From contig JAUIZM010000026.1 in NCBI GenBank assembly GCA_030848705.1, forward strand, positions 620,001-684,000: 64,000 nucleotides of DNA, written 5' to 3'. A program made the translations under genes and the position numbers. The stretch comes from Heracleum sosnowskyi. Lineage: Eukaryota > Streptophyta > Magnoliopsida > Apiales > Apiaceae. The notes beneath the pieces are model-generated. The model was not told where the DNA came from, did not search any database, and saw only the letters and a list, made by a program, of their open reading frames with translations. Positions 35,587 to 49,199 of the stretch are shown here, in pieces; within the stretch, counting starts at the first letter, position 1; every line of letters begins with the position of its first letter.

Positions 35587-38442
35587 CGGAGAAGATACCA
35601 GGGGACGCCCGATTACGTATACCTCTAAAGGGAGGTATACAAGGAAAATGGAGAAAAATTGAAGCGGGCCCTTTTGTGGATATTTTCTCGTAGCTTGACC
35701 CTATGGGTTTATAGAATTACAGAAAAGTTCATTTGGGGATGTCCGTGCATGAATCGGAGCAGATACCAGGGGACGCCCGATTACGTATACCTCTAAAGGG
35801 AGGTATACAAGGAAAATGGATAAAAATTTAAGCGGGCCCTTTTGTGGATATTTTCTCGTAGCTTGACCCTATGGGTTTATAGAATTACAGAAAAGTTCAT
35901 TTGGGGATGTCCGTGCCTGAATCGGAGAAGATACCAGGGGACGCCCGATTACGTATACCTCTAAAGGGAGGTATACAAGGAAAATGTAGAAAAATTGAAG
36001 CAGACCCTTTTGTGGATATTTTCTCGTAGCTTGACCCTATGGGTTTATAGAATTGCATAAAAGTTCATTTGTGGATGTCCGTGCCTGAATCATAGAAGAT
36101 ACCAGGGGACGCCCGATTACGTATACCTCTAAAGGGAGGTATACAAGGAAAATGGATAAAAATTGAAGCGGGCCCTTTTGTGGATATTTTCTCGTAGCTT
36201 GACCCTATGGGTTTATAGAATTGCATAAAAGTTCATTTGGGGATGTCCGTGCCTGAATCAGAGAAGATACCAGGGGACGCCCGATTACGTATACCTCTAA
36301 AGGGAGGTATACAAGGAAAATGGAGAAATATTGAAGTGGGCCGTTTTTTCGATATTTTCTCGTAGCTTGACCCTATGGGTTTATAGAATTGCAGAAAAGT
36401 TCATTTGGGGATGTCCGTGTATGAATCGGAGCAGATACCAGGGGACGCCCGATTACGTACACCTCTAAAGGGAGCTATAAAAGGAAAATGGGGAAAAATT
36501 GAAGCGGGCCATTTTGTGGATATTTTCTCGAAGCTTGGCCCTATGGGTTTATAGAATTGCATAAAAGTTCATTTGGGGATGTCCGTGCCTGAATCGGAAA
36601 AGATACCAGGGGACGCCCGATTACGTATACCTCTAAAGGGAGGTATACAAGGAAAATGGAGAAAAATTGAAGCGGGCCCTTTTGTGGATATTTTCTCGTA
36701 GCTTGACCCTATGGGTTTATAGAATTACAGAAAAGTTCATTTGGGGATGTCCGTGCATGAATCGGAGCAGATACCAGGGGACGCCCGATTACGTATACCT
36801 CTAAAGGGAGGTATACAAGGAAAATGGATAAAAATTTAAGCGGGCCCTTTTGTGGATATTTTCTCGTAGCTTGACCCTATGGGTTTATAGAATTACAGAA
36901 AAGTTCATTTGGGGATGTCCGTGCCTGAATCGGAGAAGATACCAGGGGACGCCCGATTACGTATACCTCTAAAGGGAGGTATACAAGGAAAATGTAGAAA
37001 AATTGAAGCAGACCCTTTTGTGGATATTTTCTCATAGCTTGACCCTATGGGTTTATAGAATTGCATAAAAGTTCATTTGTGGATGTCCGTGCCTGAATCA
37101 TAGAAGATACCAGGGGACGCCCGATTACGTATACCTCTAAAGGGAGGTATACAAGGAAAATGGATAAAAATTGAAGCGGGCCCTTTTGTGGATATTTTCT
37201 CGTAGCTTGACCCTATGGGTTTATAGAATTGCATAAAAGTTCATTTGGGGATGTCCGTGCCTGAATCAGAGAAGATACCAGGGGACGCCCGATTACGTAT
37301 ACCTCTAAAGGGAGGTATACAAGGAAAATGGAGAAATATTGAAGTGGGCCGTTTTTTCGATATTTTCTCGTAGCTTGACCCTATGGGTTTATAGAATTGC
37401 AGAAAAGTTCATTTGGGGATGTCCGTGTATGAATCGGAGCAGATACCAGGGGACGCCCGATTACGTACACCTCTAAAGGGAGCTATAAAAGGAAAATGGG
37501 GAAAAATTGAAGCGGGCCATTTTGTGGATATTTTCTCGAAGCTTGGCCCTATGGGTTTATAGAATTGCATAAAAGTTCATTTGGGGATGTCCGTGCCTGA
37601 ATCGGAAAAGATACCAGGGGACGCCCGATTACGTATACCTCTAAAGGGAGGTATACAAGGAAAATGGAGAAAAATTGAAGCGGGCCCTTTTGTGGATATT
37701 TTCTCGTAGCTTGACCCTATGGGTTTATAGAATTACAGAAAAGTTCATTTGGGGATGTCCGTGCATGAATCGGAGCAGATACCAGGGGACGCCCGATTAC
37801 GTATACCTCTAAAGGGAGGTATACAAGGAAAATGGATAAAAATTTAAGCGGGCCCTTTTGTGGATATTTTCTCGTAGCTTGACCCTATGGTTTTATAGAA
37901 TTACAGAAAAGTTCATTTGGGGATGTCCGTGCCTGAATCGGAGAAGATACCAGGGGACGCCCGATTACGTATACCTCTAAAGGGAGGTATACAAGGAAAA
38001 TGTAGAAAAATTGAAGCAGACCCTTTTGTGGATATTTTCTCGTAGCTTGACCCTATGGGTTTATAGAATTGCATAAAAGTTCATTTGTGGATGTCCGTGC
38101 CTGAATCATAGAAGATACCAGGGGACGCCCGATTACGTATACCTCTAAAGGGAGGTATACAAGGAAAATGGATAAAAATTGAAGCGGGCCCTTTTGTGGA
38201 TATTTTCTCGTAGCTTGACCCTATGGGTTTATAGAATTGCATAAAAGTTCATTTGGGGATGTCCGTGCCTGAATCAGAGAAGATACCAGGGGACGCCCGA
38301 TTACGTATACCTCTAAAGGGAGGTATACAAGGAAAATGGAGAAATATTGAAGTGGGCCGTTTTTTCGATATTTTCTCGTAGCTTGACCCTATGGGTTTAG
38401 AGAATTGCAGAAAAGTTCATTTGGGGATGTCCGTGTATGAAT
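35587..38442 (+). repeat. 1008-bp (6-mer) HOR, A-C1-B-F-D-C2, 2.8 copies
   Basis: Units are 35587-36594, 36595-37602 and 37603-38442 (five monomers, then E instead of C2). The first unit's A monomer carries a B leader (cggagaag). Copies differ at a few positions only, such as ctatggtttt near 37889 and ctcatagctt near 37033. This is the basic pentamer with F added. Confidence 0.88.
36091..36258 (+). repeat. Class F monomer (reference example)
   Basis: Leader catagaag with a C1-like body (ggataaaaattgaagcgggc) and a gcataaaag tail. It lies between B and D and makes the six-monomer version of the cycle. It is recurrent from about 32.5 kb onward; I did not see this leader earlier in the window. 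Confidence 0.85.
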
Positions 38443-39282
38443 CGGAGCATATACCAGGGGACGCCCGATTACGTATACCTCTAAAGAGAGGTATACCAGG
38501 AAAATGGGGAAAAATTGAAGCGGGCCGTTTTGTGGATATTTTCTCATAGGTTGACCTTATGGGTTTATAGAATTGCACAAAAGTTCATTTGGGGATGGCC
38601 GTGCATGAATCGGAGCAGATACCAGGGGATGCCCGATTACGTATACCTCTAAAGGGAGGTATACAAGGAAAATGGAGAAAAATTGAAGCAGACCCTTTTG
38701 TGGATATTTTCTCGTAGCTTGACCCTATGCGTTTATAGAATTACAGAAAAGTTCATTTGGGGATGTCCGTGCCTGAATCGGATAAGATACCAGGGGACGC
38801 CCGATTACGTATACCTCTAAAGGGAGGTATACAAGGAAAATGTAGAAAAATTGAAGCAGACCCTTTTGTGGATATTTTCTCGTAGCTTGACCCTATGGGT
38901 TTATAGAATTGCAAAATAGTTCATTTGTGGATGTCCGTGCCTGAATCAGAGAAGATACCAGGGGACGCCCGATTACGTATACCTCTAAAGGGAGGTATAC
39001 AAGGAAAATGGGGAAATATTGAAGTGGGCCGTTTTTTCGATATTTTCTCGTAGCTTGACCCTATGGGTTTATAGAATTGCAGAAAAGTTCATTTGGGGAT
39101 GTCCGTGTATGAATCGGAGCAGATACCAGGGGACGCCCGATTACGTACACCTCTAAAGGGAGCTATAAAAGGAAAATGGGGAAAAATTGAAGCGGGCCAT
39201 TTTGTGGATATTTTCTCGAAGCTTGGCCCTATGGGTTTATAGAATTGCATAAAAGTTCATTTGGGGATGTCCGTGCCTGAAT
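38443..39282 (+). repeat. Pentamer E-C3-B-D-C2
   Basis: It starts with a lone class E (landmark 38543), 24 monomers after the previous one. The C3 body is hybrid (gaagcagaccc instead of gaagcgggccc) and its leader has gatgcccg. B carries gcaaaatag and D carries ggggaaatattg, as at 34747-35082. Confidence 0.8.
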
Positions 39283-40626
39283 CGGAAAAGATACCAGGGG
39301 ACGCCCGATTACGTATACCTCTAAAGGGAGGTATACAAGGAAAATGGAGAAAAATTGAAGCGGGCCCTTTTGTGGATATTTTCTCGTAGCTTGACCCTAT
39401 GGGTTTATAGAATTACAGAAAAGTTCATTTGGGGATGTCCGTGCATGAATCGGAGCAGATACCAGGGGACGCCCGATTACGTATACCTCTAAAGGGAGGT
39501 ATACAAGGAAAATGGATAAAAATTTAAGCGGGCCCTTTTGTGGATATTTTCTCGTAGCTTGACCCTATGGGTTTATAGAATTACAGAAAAGTTCATTTGG
39601 GGATGTCCTTGCCTGAATCGGAGAAGATACCAGGGGACGCCCGATTACGTATACCTCTAAAGGGAGGTATACAAGGAAAATGTAGAAAAATTGAAGCAGA
39701 CCCTTTTGTGGATATTTTCTCGTAGCTTGACCCTATGGGTTTATAGAATTGCATAAAAGTTCATTTGTGGATGTCCGTGCCTGAATCATAGAAGATACCA
39801 GGGGACGCCCGATTACGTATACCTCTAAAGGGAGGTATACAAGGAAAATGGATAAAAATTGAAGCGGGCCCTTTTGTGGATATTTTCTCGAAGCTTGGCC
39901 CTATGGGTTTATAGAATTGCATAAAAGTTCATTTGGGGATGTCCGTGCCTGAATCGGAAAAGATACCAGGGGACGCCCGATTACGTATACCTCTAAAGGG
40001 AGGTATACAAGGAAAATGGAGAAAAATTGAAGCGGGCCCTTTTGTGGATATTTTCTCGTAGCTTGACCCTATGGGTTTATAGAATTACAGAAAAGTTCAT
40101 TTGGGGATGTCCGTGCATGAATCGGAGCAGATACCAGGGGACGCCCGATTACGTATACCTCTAAAGGGAGGTATACAAGGAAAATGGATAAAAATTTAAG
40201 CGGGCCCTTTTGTGGATATTTTCTCGTAGCTTGACCCTATGGGTTTATAGAATTACAGAAAAGTTCATTTGGGGATGTCCGTGCCTGAATCGGAGAAGAT
40301 ACCAGGGGACGCCCGATTACGTATACCTCTAAAGGGAGGTATACAAGGAAAATGTAGAAAAATTGAAGCAGACCCTTTTGTGGATATTTTCTCGTAGCTT
40401 GACCCTATGGGTTTATAGAATTGCATAAAAGTTCATTTGTGGATGTCCGTGCCTGAATCATAGAAGATACCAGGGGACGCCCGATTACGTATACCTCTAA
40501 AGGGAGGTATACAAGGAAAATGGAGAAAAATTGAAGCGGGCCCTTTTGTGGATATTTTCTCGTAGCTTGACCCTATGCGTTTATAGAATTACAGAAAAGT
40601 TCATTTGGGGATGTCCGTGCCTGAAT
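39283..40626 (+). repeat. 672-bp (4-mer) pair ending in two different chimeras
   Basis: Units are 39283-39954 and 39955-40626, each A-C1-B-chimera. The first chimera (39787-39954) starts as F (catagaag, ggataaaaattg) and ends as C2 (ctcgaagcttggccc). The second (40459-40626) starts as F and ends as C3 (ctatgcg). Confidence 0.85.
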
Positions 40627-41970
40627 CGGAGAAGATACCAGGGGACGCCCGATTACGTATACCTCTAAACGGAGGTATACTAGGAAAATGTAGAAAAATT
40701 GAAGCAGACCCTTTTGTGGATATTTTCTCGTAGCTTGACCCTATGGGTTTATAGAATTGCATAAAAGTTCATTTGTGGATGTCCGTGCCTGAATCAGAGA
40801 AGATACCAGGGGACGCCCGATTACGTATACCTCTAAAGGGAGGTATACAAGGAAAATGGAGAAAAATTGAAGCGGGCCCTTTTGTGGATATTTTCTCGTA
40901 GCTTGACCCTATGCGTTTATAGAATTACAGAAAAGTTCATTTGGGGATGTCCGTGCCTGAATCGGAGAAGATACCAGGGGACGCCCGATTACGTATACCT
41001 CTAAAGGGAGGTATACAAGGAAAATGTAGAAAAATTGAAGCAGACCCTTTTGTGGATATTTTCTCGTAGCTTGACCCTATGGGTTTATAGAATTGCATAA
41101 AAGTTCATATGTGGATGTCCGTGCCTGAATCAGAGAAGATACCAAGGGACGCCCGATTACGTATACCTCTAAAGGGAGGTATACAAGGAAAATGGAGAAA
41201 TATTGAAGTGGGCCGTTTTTTCGATATTTTCTCGTAGCTTGACCCTATGGGTTTATAGAATTGCAGAAAAGTTCATTTGGGGATGTCCGTGTATGAATCG
41301 GAGCAGATACCAGGGGACGCCCGATTACGTACACCTCTAAAGGGAGCTATAAAAGGAAAATGGGGAAAAATTGAAGCGGGCCATTTTGTGGATATTTTCT
41401 CGAAGCTTGGCCCTATGGGTTTATAGAATTGCATAAAAGTTCATTTGGGGATGTCCGTGCCTGAATCGGAAAAGATACCAGGGGACGCCCGATTACGTAT
41501 ACCTCTAAAGGGAGGTATAAAAGGAAAATGGAGAAAAATTGAAGCAGACCCTTTTGTGGATATTTTCTCGTAGCTTGACCCTATGGGTTTATAGAATTGC
41601 ATAAAAGTTCATTTGTGGATGTCCGTGCCTGAATCAGAGAAGATACCAGGGGACGCCCGATTACGTATACCTCTAAAGGGAGGTATACAAGGAAAATGGA
41701 GAAAAATTGAAGCGGGCCCTTTTGTGGATATTTTCTCGTAGCTTGACCCTATGCGTTTATAGAATTACAGAAAAGTTCATTTGGGGATGTCCGTGCCTGA
41801 ATCGGAGAAGATACCAGGGGACGCCCGATTACGTATACCTCTAAAGGGAGGTATACAAGGAAAATGTAGAAAAATTGAAGCAGACCCTTTTGTGGATATT
41901 TTCTCGTAGCTTGACCCTATGGGTTTATAGAATTGCATAAAAGTTCATTTGTCGATGTCCGTGCCTGAAT
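40627..41970 (+). repeat. Eight-monomer mixed block before the 11-mer
   Basis: Order: B, D-leader/C3-body, B, D, C2, A-leader with B-like gaagcagaccc, D-leader/C3-body, B. The B-C3' pair occurs twice. A variant ggtataaaagg appears in the A-leader monomer at about 41515, and ggtatactagg near 40673. Confidence 0.75.
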
Positions 41971-42139
41971 CAGAGAAGATACCAGGGGACGCCCGATTAC
42001 GTATAGCTCTAAAGGGAGGTATACAAGGAAAATGGAGAAATATTGAAGTGGGTCGTTTTTTTCGATATTTTCTCGTAGCTTTACCCTATGGGTTTATAGA
42101 ATTGCAGAAAAGTTCATTTTGGGATGTCCGTATATGAAT
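41971..42139 (+). repeat. Class D+ monomer, 169 bp (first of nine)
   Basis: D variant with gggtcg, seven T instead of six before cgatatt, and tagctttaccc instead of tagcttgaccc. Other copies start at 43820, 45669, 47518, 48359, 57422, 58263, 60952 and 62129; those at 58263 and 60952 have gggtcattttttt. The extra T shifts the reading frame and opens a 62-codon frame on the plus strand; see the rejected items. Confidence 0.9.
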
Positions 42140-45100
42140 CGGAGCAGATACCAGGGGATGCCCGATTACGTACACCTCTAAAGGGAGCTATAAAAGGAAA
42201 ATGGGGAAAAATTGAAGCGGGCCTTTTTGTGGATATTTTCTCGAAACTTGGCCCTATGGGTTTATAGAATTGTATAAAAGTTCATTTGGGGATGTCCGTG
42301 CCTGAATCGGAAAAGATACCAGGGGACGCCCGATTACGTATACCTCTAAAGGGAGGTATACAAGGAAAATGGAGAAAAATTGAAGCGGGCCCTTTTGTGG
42401 ATATTTTCTCGTAGCTTGACCCTATGGGTTTATAGAATTACAGAAAAGTTCATTTGGGGATGTCCGTGCCTGAATCGGAGAAGATACCAGGGGACGCCCG
42501 ATTACGTATACCTCTAAAGGGAGGTATACAAGGAAAATGTAGAAAAATTGAAGCAGACCCTTTTGTGGATATTTTCTCGTAGCTTGACCCTATGGGTTTA
42601 TAGAATTGCATAAAAGTTCATTTGTGGATGTCCGTGCCTGAATCATAGAAGATACCAGGGGACGCCCGATTACGTATACCTCTAAAGGGAGGTATACAAG
42701 GAAAATGGATAAAAATTTAAGTGGGCCCTTTTGTGGATATTTTCTCGTAGCTTGACCCTATGGGTTTATAGAATTGCATAAAAGTTCATTTGGGGATGTC
42801 CGTGCCTGAATCAGAGAAGATACCAGGGGACGCCCGATTACGTATACCTCTAAAGGGAGGTATACAAGGAAAATGGAGAAATATTGAAGTGGGCCGTTTT
42901 TTCGATATTTTCTCGTAGCTTGACCCTATGGGTTTAGAGAATTGCAGAAAAGTTCATTTGGGGATGTTCGTGTATGAATCGGAGCATATACCAGGGGACG
43001 CACGATTACGTATACCTCTAAAGAGAGGTATACCAGGAAAATGGGGAAAAATTGAAGCGGGCCGTTTTGTGGATATTTTCTCATAGGTTGACCCTATGGG
43101 TTTATAGAATTGCACAAAAGTTCATTTGGGGATGGCCGTGCATGAATCGGAGCAGATACCAGGGGATGCCCGATTACGTATACCTCTAAAGGGAGGTATA
43201 CAAGGAAAATGGAGAAAAATTGAAGCGGGCCCTTTTGTGGATATTTTCTCGTAGCTTGACCCTCTGCGTTTATAGAATTACAGAAAAGTTCATTTGGGGA
43301 TGTCCGTGCCTGAATCGGAGAAGATACCAGGGGACGCCCGATTACGTATACCTCTAAAGGGAGGTATACTAGGAAAATGTAGAAAAATTGAAGCAGACCC
43401 TTTTGTGGATATTTTCTCGTAGCTTGACCCTATGGGTTTATAGAATTGCATAAAATTTCATTTGTGGATGTCCGTGCCTGAATCAGAGAAGATACCAGGG
43501 GACGCCCGATTACGTATACCTCTAAAGGGAGGTATACAAGGAAAATGGATAAAAATTGAAGCGGGCCCTTTTGCGGATATTTTCTCGTAGCTTGACCCTA
43601 TGCGTTTATAGAATTACAGAAAACTTCATTTGGGGATGTCCGTGCCTGAATCGGAGAAGATACCAGGGGACGCCCGATTACGTATACCTCTAAAGGGAGG
43701 TATACAAGGAAAATGTAGAAAAATTGAAGCAGACCCTTTTGTGGATATTTTCTCGTAGCTTGACCCTATGGGTTTATAGAATTGCATAAAAGTTCATTTG
43801 TGGATGTCCGTGCCTGAATCAGAGAAGATACCAGGGGACGCCCGATTACGTATACCTCTAAAGGGAGGTATACAAGGAAAATGGAGAAATATTAAAGTGG
43901 GTCGTTTTTTTCGATATTTTCTCGTAGCTTTACCCTATGGGTTTATAGAATTGCAGAAAAGTTCATTTTGGGATGTCCGTGTATGAATCGGAGCAGATAC
44001 CAGGGGATGCCCGATTACGTACACCTCTAAAGGGAGCTATAAAAGGAAAATGGGGAAAAATTGAAGCGGGCCTTTTTGTGGATATTTTCTCGAAACTTGG
44101 CCCTATGGGTTTATAGAATTGTATAAAAGTTCATTTGGGGATGTCCGTGCCTGAATCGGAAAAGATACCAGGGGACGCCCGATTACGTATACCTCTAAAG
44201 GGAGGTATACAAGGAAAATGGAGAAAAATTGAAGCGGGCCCTTTTGTGGATATTTTCTCGTAGCTTGACCCTATGGGTTTATAGAATTACAGAAAAGTTC
44301 ATTTGGGGATGTCCGTGCCTGAATCGGAGAAGATACCAGGGGACGCCCGATTACGTATACCTCTAAAGGGAGGTATACAAGGAAAATGTAGAAAAATTGA
44401 AGCAGACCCTTTTGTGGATATTTTCTCGTAGCTTGACCCTATGGGTTTATAGAATTGCATAAAAGTTCATTTGTGGATGTCCGTGCCTGAATCATAGAAG
44501 ATACCAGGGGACGCCCGATTACGTATACCTCTAAAGGGAGGTATACAAGGAAAATGGATAAAAATTTAAGTGGGCCCTTTTGTGGATATTTTCTCGTAGC
44601 TTGACCCTATGGGTTTATAGAATTGCATAAAAGTTCATTTGGGGATGTCCGTGCCTGAATCAGAGAAGATACCAGGGGACGCCCGATTACGTATACCTCT
44701 AAAGGGAGGTATACAAGGAAAATGGAGAAATATTGAAGTGGGCCGTTTTTTCGATATTTTCTCGTAGCTTGACCCTATGGGTTTAGAGAATTGCAGAAAA
44801 GTTCATTTGGGGATGTTCGTGTATGAATCGGAGCATATACCAGGGGACGCACGATTACGTATACCTCTAAAGAGAGGTATACCAGGAAAATGGGGAAAAA
44901 TTGAAGCGAGCCGTTTTGTGGATATTTTCTCATAGGTTGACCCTATGGGTTTATAGAATTGCACAAAAGTTCATTTGGGGATGGCCGTGCATGAATCGGA
45001 GCAGATACCAGGGGATGCCCGATTACGTATACCTCTAAAGGGAGGTATACAAGGAAAATGGAGAAAAATTGAAGCGGGCCCTTTTGTGGATATTTTCTCG

Positions 45101-47517
45101 TAGCTTGACCCTCTGCGTTTATAGAATTACAGAAAAGTTCATTTGGGGATGTCCGTGCCTGAATCGGAGAAGATACCAGGGGACGCCCGATTACGTATAC
45201 CTCTAAAGGGAGGTATACTAGGAAAATGTAGAAAAATTGAAGCAGACCCTTTTGTGGATATTTTCTCGTAGCTTGACCCTATGGGTTTATAGAATTGCAT
45301 AAAAGTTCATTTGTGGATGTCCGTGCCTGAATCAGAGAAGATACCAGGGGACGCCCGATTACGTATACCTCTAAAGGGAGGTATACAAGGAAAATGGAGA
45401 AAAATTGAAGCGGGCCCTTTTGCGGATATTTTCTCGTAGCTTGACCCTATGCGTTTATAGAATTACAGAAAAGTTCATTTGGGGATGTCCGTGCCTGAAT
45501 CGGAGAAGATACCAGGGGACGCCCGATTACGTATACCTCTAAAGGGAGGTATACAATGAAAATGTAGAAAAATTGAAGCAGACCCTTTTGTGGATATTTT
45601 CTCGTAGCTTGACCCTATGGGTTTATAGAATTGCATAAAAGTTCATTTGTGGATGTCCGTGCCTGAATCAGAGAAGATACCAGGGGACGCCCGATTACGT
45701 ATACCTCTAAAGGGAGGTATACAAGGAAAATGGAGAAATATTAAAGTGGGTCGTTTTTTTCGATATTTTCTCATAGCTTTACCCTATGGGTTTATAGAAT
45801 TGCAGAAAAGTTCATTTTGGGATGTCCGTGTATGAATCGAAGCAGATACCAGGGGATGCCCGATTACGTACACCTCTAAAGGGAGCTATAAAAGGAAAAT
45901 GGGGAAAAATTGAAGCGGGCCTTTTTGTGGATATTTTCTCGAAACTTGGCCCTATGGGTTTATAGAATTGTATAAAAGTTCATTTGGGGATGTCCGTGCC
46001 TGAATCGGAAAAGATACCAGGGGACGCCCGATTACGTATACCTCTAAAGGGAGGTATACAAGGAAAATGGAGAAAAATTGAAGCGGGCCCTTTTGTGGAT
46101 ATTTTCTCGTAGCTTGACCCTATGGGTTTATAGAATTACAGAAAAGTTCATTTGGGGATGTCCGTGCCTGAATCGGAGAAGATACCAGGGGACGCCCGAT
46201 TACGTATACCTCTAAAGGGAGGTATACAAGGAAAATGTAGAAAAATTGAAGCAGACCCTTTTGTGGATATTTTCTCGTAGCTTGACCCTATGGGTTTATA
46301 GAATTGCATAAAAGTTCATTTGTGGATGTCCGTGCCTGAATCATAGAAGATACCAGGGGACGCCCGATTACGTATACCTCTAAAGGGAGGTATACAAGGA
46401 AAATGGATAAAAATTTAAGTGGGCCCTTTTGTGGATATTTTCTCGTAGCTTGACCCTATGGGTTTATAGAATTGCATAAAAGTTCATTTGGGGATGTCCG
46501 TGCCTGAATCAGAGAAGATACCAGGGGACGCCCGATTACGTATACCTCTAAAGGGAGGTATACAAGGAAAATGGAGAAATATTGAAGTGGGCCGTTTTTT
46601 CGATATTTTCTCGTAGCTTGACCCTATGGGTTTAGAGAATTGCAGAAAAGTTCATTTGGGGATGTTCGTGTATGAATCGGAGCATATACCAGGGGACGCA
46701 CGATTACGTATACCTCTAAAGAGAGGTATACCAGGAAAATGGGGAAAAATTGAAGCGAGCCGTTTTGTGGATATTTTCTCATAGGTTGACCCTATGGGTT
46801 TATAGAATTGCACAAAAGTTCATTTGGGGATGGTCGTGCATGAATCGGAGCAGATACCAGGGGATGCCCGATTACGTATACCTCTAAAGGGAGGTATACA
46901 AGGAAAATGGAGAAAAATTGAAGCGGGCCCTTTTGTGGATATTTTCTCGTAGCTTGACCCTCTGCGTTTATAGAATTACAGAAAAGTTCATTTGGGGATG
47001 TCCGTGCCTGAATCGGAGAAGATACCAGGGGACGCCCGATTACGTATACCTCTAAAGGGAGGTATACTAGGAAAATGTAGAAAAATTGAAGCAGACCCTT
47101 TTGTGGATATTTTCTCGTAGCTTGACCCTATGGGTTTATAGAATTGCATAAAAGTTCATTTGTGGATGTCCGTGCCTGAATCAGAGAAGATACCAGGGGA
47201 CGCCCGATTACGTATACCTCTAAAGGGAGGTATACAAGGAAAATGGAGAAAAATTGAAGCGGGCCCTTTTGCGGATATTTTCTCGTAGCTTGACCCTATG
47301 CGTTTATAGAATTACAGAAAAGTTCATTTGGGGATGTCCGTGCCTGAATCGGAGAAGATACCAGGGGACGCCCGATTACGTATACCTCTAAAGGGAGGTA
47401 TACAAGGAAAATGTAGAAAAATTGAAGCAGACCCTTTTGTGGATATTTTCTCGTAGCTTGACCCTATGGGTTTATAGAATTGCATAAAAGTTCATTTGTG
47501 GATGTCCGTGCCTGAAT
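41971..47517 (+). repeat. 1849-bp (11-mer) HOR, three tandem copies
   Basis: Copies are 41971-43819, 43820-45668 and 45669-47517, each 11 x 168 + 1 bp. Order: D+(extra T)-C2-A-B-F-D-E-C3-B-C3'-B. Shared private alleles are gatgcccg in C2, ggcctttttg, gaattgtataaaag, aatttaagtggg in F, gatgttcgtg, gacgcacg in E, ctctgcg in C3, ggtatactagg in B and cttttgcgg in C3'. Copies 2 and 3 share gaagcgagcc in E, which copy 1 lacks, so the third arose from the second or the reverse. Only a few other differences are seen. Confidence 0.92.
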
Positions 47518-49199
47518 CAGAGAAGATACCAGGGGACGCCCGATTACGTATACCTCTAAAGGGAGGTATACAAGGAAAATGGAGAAATATTGAAGTGGGT
47601 CGTTTTTTTCTATATTTTCTCGTAGCTTTACCCTATGGGTTTATAGAATTGCAGAAAAGTTCATTTTGGGATGTCCGTGTATGAATCGGAGCAGATACCA
47701 GGGGACGCCCGATTACGTACACCTCTAAAGGGAGCTATAAAAGGAAAATGGGGAAAAATTGAAGCGGGCCATTTTGTGGATATTTTCTCGAAGCTTGGCC
47801 CTATGGGTTTATAGAATTGCATAAAAGTTCATTTGGGGATGTCCGTGCCTGAATCGGAAAAGATACCAGGGGACGCCCGATTACGTATACCTCTAAAGGG
47901 AGGTATAAAAGGAAAATGGAGAAAAATTAAAGCGGGCCCTTTCGTGGATATTTTCTCGTAGCTTGACCCTATGGGTTTATAGAATTACAGAAAAGTTCAT
48001 TTGGGGATGTCCGTGCATGAATCGGAGCAGATACCAGGGGACGCCCGATTACGTATACCTCTAAAGGGAGGTATACAAGGAAAATGGATAAAAATTTAAG
48101 CGGGCCCTTTTGTGGATATTTTCTCGTAGCTTGACCCTATGGGTTTATAGAATTACAGAAAAGTTCATTTGGGGATGTCCGTGCCTGAATCGGAGAAGAT
48201 ACCAGGGGACGCCCGATTACGTATACCTCTAAAGGGAGGTATACAAGGAAAATGTAGAAAAATTGAAGCAGACCCTTTTGTGGATATTTTCTCGTAGCTT
48301 GACCCTATGGGTTTATAGAATTGCATAAAAGTTCATTTGTGGATGTCCGTGCCTGAATCAGAGAAGATACCAGGGGACGCCCGATTACGTATACCTCTAA
48401 AGGGAGGTATACAAGGAAAATGGAGAAATATTGAAGTGGGTCGTTTTTTTCGATATTTTCTCGTAGCTTTACCCTATGGGTTTATAGAATTGCAGAAAAG
48501 TTCATTTTGGGATGTCCGTGTATGAATCGGAGCAGATACCAGGGGACGCCCGATTACGTACACCTCTAAAGGGAGCTATAAAAGGAAAATGGGGAAAAAT
48601 TGAAGCGGGCCGTTTTGTGGATATTTTCTCGAAACTTGGCCCTATGGGTTTATAGAATTGCATAAAAGTTCATTTGGGGATGTCCGTGCCTGAATCGGAA
48701 AAGATACCAGGGGACGCCCGATTACGTATACCTCTAAAGGGAGGTATACAAGGAAAATGGAGAAAAATTGAAGCGGGCCCTTTTGTGGATATTTTCTCGT
48801 AGCTTGACCCTATGGGTTTATAGAATTACAGAAAAGTTCATTTGGGGATGTCCGTGCATGAATCGGAGCAGATACCAGGGGACGCCCGATTACGTATACC
48901 TCTAAAGGGAGGTATACAAGGAAAATGGATAAAAATTTAAGCGGGCCCTTTTGTGGATATTTTCTCGTAGCTTGACCCTATGGGTTTATAGAATTACAGA
49001 AAAGTTCATTTGGGGATGTCCGTGCCTGAATCGGAGAAGATACCAGGGGACGCCCGATTACGTATACCTCTAAAGGGAGGTATACAAGGAAAATGTAGAA
49101 AAATTGAAGCAGACCCTTTTGTGGATATTTTCTCGTAGCTTGACCCTATGGGTTTATAGAATTGCATAAAAGTTCATTTGGGGATGTCCGTGCCTGAAT
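47518..49199 (+). repeat. 841-bp (5-mer) HOR, D+-C2-A-C1-B, two copies
   Basis: Units are 47518-48358 and 48359-49199. Unit 1 has C2 with ggccatttt and ctcgaagctt, and an A with ggtataaaagg and ctttcgtgg. Unit 2 has ggccgtttt and ctcgaaactt. The extra T in D+ gives 841 rather than 840 bp. Confidence 0.88.

Noticed and set aside
41949..42137. 62-codon plus-strand frame, recurring at 43798, 45647, 47496, 48337, 57400, 58241, 60930 and, extended, 62077
   Set aside because: It begins at a non-ATG codon (ttg) and exists only because the extra T in D+ shifts the frame past the usual tag stop. It is a satellite shadow without coding features.
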